NCBI GenBank assembly: GCA_905250115.1
Contig: CAJNOI010000108.1
Span: forward strand, 9,954 to 73,953
Length of the DNA: 64,000 nt
Direction: 5' to 3'
Source: Adineta steineri
Taxonomy: Eukaryota > Rotifera > Eurotatoria > Adinetida > Adinetidae
The translations under genes were made by a program, and so were the position numbers. The notes under the pieces were generated by a model. The model was not told the origin of the DNA and did not search any database. It was given only the letters and a program-made list of their open reading frames with translations. Shown one piece after another: positions 55,101 through 64,000 of the stretch (positions are counted from its first letter, which is position 1; every line of letters starts with the position of its first letter).

Positions 55101-58100
55101 CATCATCATTAATATTACGTGAGAAAAAAAAGAAATAAGAATTGAAATTAGTATAAGTAGATTGAATTCTTTTAATTCTCAAACATGTCTACAGACAGTA
55201 TTATCATGAATAATCGACAATAGAATGATTGATTATTGCAAAAAAAAAGAAAGAAAGTATTCGATAGAAGTGTTCATAGTGGTAACTAACAAAGAGTGTA
55301 AAGTGATTTCTTTTTTTTTTTTGCATATTATTCATCTCTAATACACACACACACACATATATGTATATACCATAGACGACGATACGAATAATTACAGAAC
55401 GAAGAATGTTACAATGGATAAAGATTTTTTTTCGATAGAATAATCTTTGAATATTTTAACGATTATTATCAAACAAATCACCGTCCTACTAACTGAATCT
55501 TTGTATATGTGTATGGTGTAAATTCATTTATGATTACGTCTAAGAAATAAATGTACATATATTTCATATTCAAACGGATCGATACTTTTTTTTTGTATAC
55601 TTATTTCATCATCTGCATATTTACACATAAAGAATAAGTAGAAAAATTGGTTAAAAAAACGTATAGAAATCAGACACTTGATAAGTATATAGACATTCGC
55701 TGTTTTTTTCTCACTAATAGTCGTTTCCGATCAGACAGATTCTGTTTGCTAATATGTTGGTGTAATCTGATCAAAGTACATTAATAAATGTATGACAATA
55801 GTAGGATGGCATAAGGTATATACAATTACACACACAATGGCTATTTGCAGGTCATTGGTTATTTTTTTTTGTGAATGCATAAAGTTCTCGAGACAATCAA
55901 TAAATTACAAGTTGAATTCATTTGAGGAAATTAGAATTATTCATAGAAAGTCAATATGATAAAACTAGTAAGGGTTGACTTAGTTTCTTCTTTTTTTTTG
56001 TGCAATGTATGACCACGAATAGAATAAAAACAAAAAAAAATCCGCGTTGATAGAAAAGTACTATTTGTAATTATTAATCATAAGTACGCGTTTGTGGACA
56101 TAGGTCTTTTTCTCTTGATGACTAAAGAAGAGAAAGAAGAGAAAGAGAAAAAGAAACATAGGATGAACAATGATCAAGTCATTTTCTCCTTTTCTTAATG
56201 TTATTACTTAGTAGGCGGTGTCGACAATAAAACGAAATACTATTAATATTATATATTACATTTTTTTTTGAACTATACGACTTAAAACGATTGAAATTAA
56301 TGTTCACATTATTGTTGTTGTAATTTTGAACGTAAAATTATAACTGAGTGCCATTAAACAATATATAATTTACAGATTTTCATTATTTAAATATATATAT
56401 TTATGTTTCCATCAATTGGTACATTCTTTAATAAAAAATTACTTACTCTACGAGGTAAGTTATTTACTATTCAATATAAAATTACATTATCTTAAATAAG
56501 ACAAGAAAAAATTAATGATGATACACAAATATAGTATTTACTTAGGACAATTATACAATCATTTGTTATATTTAGATAGTAGTAATCGTATAAGAAAAGA
56601 AGTTATCTCTATATCCTCGAGTAAATATTATATATATATTTAATTACAAAATTTCGTAATTTTTGTTGATGAGCAACACAATGTTAAAAATATGTATATT
56701 CATATTAGTTGTCTTCTGTCAATTATTTAAAAAAATAGAAAATAGTAAACTATTTCTTCAAGTGTTTTTAATCATAATCTAATCGATAACGTAATCTGAC
56801 TGATGACGAATTCAATTCTACTATTAAACAATTGAGAAATATGTGTGTTTTCTTAAAACACTTCAGATGTTGACAGTTAACTATATAATTCATCGTACTA
56901 TTAAAAATTTCATGCATTTCAACATCTTCTATACTATGTTGTAATCCTAATTCACTGTAGAGAAGAGAAGTATGTCCAAACATAAACAATAGATCATAGT
57001 TTTATGTAGAAAGACTTGAATGTTTTTTTGATGAAATAAATACGGTTATCATCTCCTCTCGAAAAAGAGACGAATTCAGGATTTAATAACTCGATAGTCA
57101 GAATTGAAAACGGACAGAGGACATTCATTCGTATATGTAGTAAAATTTTCAGCTCAATAAAATAGAAATTATAGTTGAACCATGCTGAGACAAGTCATAT
57201 AAATGTCATTATGTTTATTCAACCGTATTTAACCAAGAAATATAATACTAGGAAAGTAATTATTTTATATTATTTGTGTATAGGTCGTCATTCTAAATCG
57301 AGATCTTCATCCAATGATTTATCTTCATCATCTTCACCATCATCAATTGTTCCATTAAGAAAAAAATCTCGTTCATATCGAGCATCATCACCAAATCAAA
57401 TTCTTTCATCTTTATCGGATGATTCTCTATCCGAACCTAAACAAAATCGTCCACATTCAACATTTATTTCTATAACTGATCAATCAAATCATTCATCATC
57501 ATCACCACCACCATCGCTTTATCTTATTCAATTAACAAATAAAACTAATAAAATTAATTCATTTGGTTTAACTAAAACAATTACATGTGTTTGGAAAAAT
57601 ACACAGACAAATACTGATGATGATGATCAAAATATTTCTTATCCACGTTATTCTATTGAACAAGTTCAACCAATATGTAATCAAAAAAAACATTCAATAC
57701 CAATATCATCACGAAATATTATTTTACAATGTGGTCAAACTGATTATTGGCAAAATTTTGAATCGATCACAGATTCTACAATAACATCATCATGTATAAA
57801 ATCAACTGGATCAGCATTTCATCTACTTTCAACATCATTCGATATAAAATCAAATAAAATTCATACAAATCCTAATGGACATATTATATCAATAACAACA
57901 ACAAAACGTTGTCAACCATCTGTATTAAATCAAACAAAAGATGTACAATGGAATATTCAAGGAGATGGAAAACAAATTCGATATTCAATTATTAAATCAC
58001 ATAGTGATGATCAATTACAAAAATATCAACAATTAAAAAGACAATATCGAGCAAAATATGGAACAGATAGTAATACAGATAGTGGATCATCTAGTGAACA

Positions 58101-61100
58101 ACAAAATCTATCGGCACCATCAAATTTACATCCAGAGAATGCAACAAATCAGATTCATAAAGGTATTTATATTCGATAAGAAGTTATATAAACTACTTTA
58201 TATTATTATCGATGTTAGAATTAAATAGGAGTGTAGGGCGAATATTTGAGATTCCTAAATTTTACCAATAAGATTTTCGCCAATGTCATTCTGTGATTAC
58301 ATATGTATAAAAATAGCTCTTGGGAACTACATTGAGGGGTTTAGACTACAATATGCTTATTCTGATAATACTAGGGTAATTTGACACATGCATTTTACAC
58401 TAATCTTGTGTTATTTTAGTTGGCAAAAACCCACTACACTTCCGCCAATGGCGAATGTCCTATTAGGAAAGAGACAGTAAGCTGAATATTCCAAGAAAGG
58501 CAGTAGCTATTGACTTGTAGTTTCCACTAATAGAAATATAAAATTTCATCTAGTTAATCGATTATTTTCAAAGATAATAAGTTTTATAAAGAATTCATCC
58601 TATGACAGTCCAACGCAGCTCGATAGCTATCCGTCCTACACTCACCTCTACTTAAGTCTAGCATTGACAAATAGTTCTCGCTTTGTTTTTACTGATATTA
58701 GAATATATTTCTTAATCGGGGTATAGTATTTAGAAATATTCTGTTTTGCCTACCTTTGAATATTACAAGAAGAGCTAATAAAATAATTATTTATTGATTT
58801 ATTTTTTAAGATATATTGCTTTCTTTTCTTTTATATGATCGTAATTTTTAAAACATATTGTTTTTTTTTGTATCTTTTTAGTATTAGAGAATTTTTCAAC
58901 GAATAGTAATTCTAAACAAACAGATAATTCTTTATTTTATACTGATATTAATCATACATTACCAAGTCTCGTTCAACAAGAAACAATAAATCATGTATCA
59001 TTCGAACCTCCTATAATTTCTAAACCAAAAAAAGTATCCTATGCAAGTACAGATGAAGATGTTGATGAACTTAGTTCACATTATATTGAAGATATGAACG
59101 AATCAATAACATTGATTAAAAATTCTCCTGAACAATCCAATCTACAAGATGATATCGATCTTAAAAGATCATCTATAGAATCTTCACAAATAACTGTTGA
59201 TTCTGGAGTTGATATAATCAGTGAACAAAAACTTTATCAACCAAATATAACAATTCCTATTGATGAACAATCATCCGAAGAACTAACAAATCAAAATGGT
59301 ATTTTAACATTATCAGAAGATTCATTAGGTGATATTGAATTAAAATTATCTACAAATAATGTATTATTACCAAATCAAATAATAACAGAAAATAGCGAGC
59401 ATACAACTGAACATGATACTTATTTTTCAGCTAAAAGTGAATTATGTACAGACAAAGATTTATATAGTGGTTATGAACTTGAAAGTATTACAGATGAAGA
59501 TGATGATTATTTAAAAGACGATGATTTAAATGAATTTATTATAACATCTGAATGTACATCATCATCACCAACATCTCAACCGCCTACATCTTCTTCTTCT
59601 ATTCCTCCTGAATTCGAATTTAAATTACCATCATTTGGTGAATGGATTAATCGTGCATTTAGTACATTTCTTTCTGAAACAGATAAAAATCCAATTGAAC
59701 CAATATTATCAAGTCGTTCATCATCCGATGTATCAATACATGGTTCACATAGTACAATTAATACATTATCCTCATCACATGTTGTAACTGTTCTTGAAAA
59801 TCAAAATATATCAAAAAATGAATCTATTAATCTTTCTCAGGCACAATCATGTTCACCCGACGACGATGAACAAGATGATGAACATAGTCTTAATGGTAAA
59901 TATAGATTTTTTTTGTAAATAATTAATCATATAAAAATTTCTTTCAAGTTTACATTTGTTATGATATTGCATCCTTTTCTTTTTTTTCTTTTGATTTTAT
60001 TAATTGTTTTTTTTCCTCAATAGTCTTGATTTTGCTGTTAGCTAAATTAAACGGCTGTTACGAATGAGTGATAAATTTATTTGACGCCTACAATCAAGGC
60101 ATTGTATTCGAGTCTCGGGACCTCCAGACATAGAATAACCGTGAACAAGACACAATATGAAATACAATGGTACTTATACGTCGTCATTGTGCCTAGAAAG
60201 ATCAAGCAAATTGAGTAAAAGAGTTCTGAAATAGAGACTGTCTTGAGTTATAAAAATTATTAAATTGTATCTTTATATCCTAAGAGAAATATTTTTTCAA
60301 AACTTTAGTAGATAAGAATAATCTTGATAGTTAATCGATCCTATTGTTGAGATAGAATACATTTAGGAAAAAAACTATAGATAAGATATTATAATTACAT
60401 ATAGAAAATTTTCAATTGTATTCTTTGAAGATAGTTGGTTTTTTTTGATAATTTGTATTATTTATATAGTAAGTATTGAATTTTTACATGCGATCTCATT
60501 AATATTTCATGTTTTATTGTCGTAAATAAAACATGACCTGTCATCGAACTTATTTTATATTTATTAGATGATATATCGAGATCTCTTTACACTTCTCTTT
60601 TGTCTGTTCTTTTTTTCTATAATAAGACTAGATACTATTGTGAACATTGTTGAATATATAGAACAATGTTCACTTGATACAAGTGACATATGATTTTCTG
60701 AAGAGAATAATAAAAGAGATTTTCAATATTAATCCTAAGTAAAACAAAAATTTTTTATTTTTATTGAACGACTCAGTAATTGCCGTATAAAATTGTCACG
60801 TATCCAATATTCTCACTCGTACTGCATGAGTGATCCGTGATAAATGATGAAAATATGTCAATAAGACATTGCACATGTATTCATATTCAAAAAGATATGA
60901 TAGTAAGCGAGATTGTTAAAAATGTGTTCATATTAGTAAAAAATATTCCCAGCAAGATTTACTCTATGGGATTGAAAAAATGTTCATTCATAGAAGTTTG
61001 ATCGTGAGAGATAACATAGAGAGAAAAAAAACTTTCATTTAACTTCAACTGCTTATCTTTCAACATACTGAATAAAGAGAAAGAAACGTGATGAAACCTA

Positions 61101-64000
61101 TCAATATTTTATCTTTTGACATTTGAGTTATTTTAGTTTTCGATCGAAATTTAGATTACTTAGAATAGTCAACCAACAGTAGTCTTTTGAAGATTACCCT
61201 ACATTTTGTCGTCTTAGATTTCTTTTGTTAATCTGCTAATTTTCTTGAGTTAACTCTTAAGATTAATTGTAAGAAATCTGTTGTTGTTATTATTATTATT
61301 TTAATTACTTCATTTTCTTCTCGTCTTGATAGTAATATAGAACATATTCTAGATATTGAAAATAGAGAGAGAGAGAGAAAGAGACATAGAGAAAGAGAAA
61401 GAGGAAAAAGAAATGAAACAGATAGTTTGACATCACTTAGTAGTTACATGTGTATTTTTATATCACTAAAAAGTATCTCTTCCGGTTTTTTTTAAATTTT
61501 ATGAGTAGTTTTTCAATAAAACTAGGAATCAATAGTCGTTTCTTTCTTTCTTTCTTTTACTTTGATTCAATTTCAATAAAGACAAAGAGAACCGAACAAA
61601 AATCTATCCTAAGGCGAACAGCTGCAGTTAACAAGGTTAGAAGAACAAAAAGAAAAGCGAGTGAGAGACTAACGGACAATTGGTTTTGACGACAATGATA
61701 GCTCAATAAATAAACAATAGGCAACATATAATCAACACATTTTTTTTTCTTCTTTTCTCTATCTTAGACATGTCAAGTTCAAGTTTAAACAGTGAAAAGG
61801 TCGATTTTGATACATATATTATCGATAGCAATTATGAAAAGATCAATCCTTCAATAACAAATGAACAAAATGAAATTCCTTTCATTACAAAACGATCAAA
61901 ATCATTATTATCATCAATCACATCATCGATTGAAAATGATGATCAAGGTGAGCTTTTATTATTATTAGCAATATAGAAAATGTATGACATATATATTCAT
62001 ATATATATACATATACACATACGTATATATATATATATATAGATATGTGTCATTGCTCTTGAATAGCAAGGTGAGAGAAAAAGAAAGAATAAAAAAAAAA
62101 AGTATATCGATATACATTTCCTTTTCTTCATTTTTTTTTCTTTTTCTTGAACTGTTCAATCATGAAGGAGGTCACATACTTCTATAATGTAAGTAATCAA
62201 TCTTAACATGTAATCATAAGCAAGAAAAAACGACGAAACCAAATCTGAGTTATTGTTTTTAATCAAAAATCAGACATTCAATTTCTTTTTTTTCTTGTCG
62301 TCTTACTTTACTTTACATACTATTTGATAATGATATAGAGTACTTAGACAATAGTCTATCAAAACGAAGACGACTAGACCGTTAGAAGAATACTTGAAAA
62401 TGCGTACCTATAAGTTGTCCAATATAAACATATTTTTTTTCTTTAACATTTTTGTAGAGGTGATGAATAACGAAATATTACAGAACGATGATAATAATTC
62501 TAAACAAATAATATTATCAAATACAGATGATTTAGAATTATTACCACATTTTGAAGAATTTCAATATTCTTCAAATAGTAATGATTCATTATTACAATCC
62601 GATCAACATATGGATACAGCAACATCATCAACAGATGATTTAACAAAAACAAATCAATATTTATCATCGAATTTTTATTCGAAAGATTCAGCACTTGATT
62701 TATCTGATGATAATTTCAATCGACAACATATTTTAGATAATGATGATGAACACGAACAAATTGTATCATTAACAACATTACAAGATAAAAGTAAACAGAA
62801 TTTAGTATTTTGCCTTTTTTCTTCGCCTTCATTTTTCATCTACTCAAAAAATTTTTATCATAAAAATCAAAGGTTAAAAAAATACTTTTAGGCAGCTCCT
62901 ATACAAGATAGTAAAAGAGATTATCATAGATGGCCTTACTCACGCGTGCATTTTTCAGTTCAACTATCCTTGAGTGTTTTTGGTTATGTTTTGATATATC
63001 ATTAGACATATGCATATTGTCCATCGGGTTGTCTCACTCCCATTCAATCTAAACTGATTGGCTATTAACTAATCCTACATTGTATTGTCGCCCTTCGAAA
63101 AGAGCTCATCACGCTCGTTCTTTATTTACATATATGCATTGACCAGCTAATGAAGTATATATATATGTACGTGTTGAAGAAAGACAAGCATGTCTAAAAT
63201 GGACTTTATAGGTATGCAAATATGTTAAAAAATGAGATACGAAACACGCGTATGCCATATGTAGAAATGAGAGAATACAACAAAAAGTATACATACGTGC
63301 TAACGCACATTAATACGATGATTTTCATGTCGTTAAAATAAAAGAAGAAAAAAAAAGATGTTGTCTTTTGTTTGTCATTCTTTGCTCTTTTATTATTATT
63401 ACTATGTTTTTAACATGCCTTTCATTTCTTTTTTTAGCAAATGATACCGATAGTTATATTGATGATGAAACCATGCAAAATAATGATACAATGATTTGTA
63501 TTAATGATGAATTATATTTAACTGATGAGGATAAAAATAATACTCAACGAACAACATCATCAAGTTCATCCGAACATTTGATACCAAAAGAAAAACAAAC
63601 TGGTAAAAAGAAAATATTTATAAAATTTTGTTCTTCTTAACTCTTGTTTTCTTCTTCTAGGAATGTATTATAAAGCTTTTGGTAGTGCTGCTGCAATTCA
63701 ACTCGCTGAACAGTATCGTTGTGAATGGTTACAAGAAATATCATCACCAATACAAATTGAAAAACCTACTATAGAAACAGATAATGATCATCATCTTCGT
63801 ATTGTTCATCAACGACAAACAATTGGTGATAATGAAGATGAATTTTATTTATCTCCACAAATACTTCGTTCATCCTATTCTTGTCCAAATTTAATATCAA
63901 AATCAATATCATGTTCAATTTCTGAACGTTCATATTCATTAGCAACATTAGATGCATATACACATATAAATATAACACATGAAACATTAGAACGTATTTG
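52166..64000 (+). CDS. long Ser/Asp/Asn-rich protein of unknown family, 3' end beyond the window
   Basis: Eight exons join in one frame: 52166-52758, 54613-54800, 57284-58162, 58882-59895, 61768-61947, 62458-62790, 63438-63602, 63661-64000 (open at the edge); 1230 residues are visible. I do not recognise the family. The N-terminus MAESSTNPENGLFN leads to a Cys cluster CPRCATCRC at about residues 50-58, then a His-rich patch and a poly-Thr run (52704-52735). Exon 2 is strongly basic (KKKRRYKR, RQRRCRQK), a possible nuclear signal. Exons 3-7 are Ser-rich with repeated acidic patches such as DEDDDYLKDDD and many SSS or DDD runs. The last part contains YYKAFGSAAAIQLAEQYRCEW, which looks more folded. 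Every exon join from exon 2 onward is phase 1. Most of the protein is probably disordered. Introns are long for this region (up to 2.5 kb). Confidence 0.8.
58229..58643. repeat. possible 415-base element with 16-base imperfect terminal inverted repeats
   Basis: GAGTGTAGGGCGAATA at 58229-58244 pairs with TATCCGTCCTACACTC at 58628-58643 (14 of 16). It lies inside an intron of the long Ser/Asp-rich gene. No flanking duplication was found, so calling it a mobile element is uncertain. Confidence 0.3.

Noticed and set aside
57175-57283. Start codon at 57175 for a separate gene
   Set aside because: The frame continues across a 3' splice site at 57282-57283 that joins in phase with the exon ending at 54800; the upstream part reads like intron.
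60035-60130. tRNA-like segment with TTCGAGTC and a weak A-box-like word
   Set aside because: The bases flanking TTCGAGT do not pair into a T-stem and no acceptor stem or anticodon arm could be drawn; at most a decayed tRNA-derived repeat.
61965-62187. Overlapping Tyr/Ile-rich open frames on both strands
   Set aside because: They arise from an alternating TA/TATATG microsatellite in an intron.

Overview
The window is nuclear DNA from an animal. The genes have many short AT-rich GT-AG introns, mostly 50-70 bases, between small exons, and they are densely packed on both strands. The gene set is metazoan: EYA, tektin, antizyme, TRPM, LIM-type kinase, TIKI, viperin and an amidated neuropeptide precursor. 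Very high AT content, very short introns and an LRR gene built from tandem one-repeat exons fit a rotifer, most likely a bdelloid; this placement is inference. No rRNA, tRNA or CRISPR array was recognised. A 100-base N gap lies at 12884-12983.

Layout, left to right. 1-5702: mRNA capping enzyme (-, cut by the left edge) head-to-head with mitochondrial NADP isocitrate dehydrogenase (+), then SMIM15 (+), then a small secreted precursor of ASLRPx-amide peptides (-). 7733-9625: tektin-2 (+). 10493-11724: a leucine-rich-repeat gene (-) made of a 141-base exon-intron unit, with no recognisable 5' end. 12984-15170: XK-related membrane protein (-), cut by the gap. 15330-16793: RNA polymerase II subunit RPB3 (-). 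18566-19634: CIB-type calcium-binding protein (+). 20663-30663: a 24-exon TRPM channel (-). 31348-32325: intronless viperin (-). 34673-37576: LIMK-type kinase without LIM or PDZ domains (+). 38347-39165: ornithine decarboxylase antizyme with its +1 frameshift site (+). 41268-43759: Eyes absent (-). 47201-48335: TIKI/TraB protein (+). 52166-64000: a long Ser/Asp-rich, mostly disordered protein (+, continues past the right edge).

Exon joins were worked out by hand from splice signals and reading-frame continuity. For every gene seen whole, the joined exons sum to a clean open reading frame; antizyme does so only across its programmed frameshift.

Three non-autonomous mobile elements were found from terminal inverted repeats and flanking duplications: a 337-base hAT-like element in a kinase intron, a 376-base TA-flanked palindrome just upstream of TRPM, and a 213-base element at 17741. 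The genes are a mix of housekeeping, ciliary, signalling and immune functions with no operon-like organisation. The most notable items are the neuropeptide precursor, the LRR exon array, the intronless viperin with AP-1 and Su(H)-like sites upstream, the antizyme recoding site and the large unrecognised gene.
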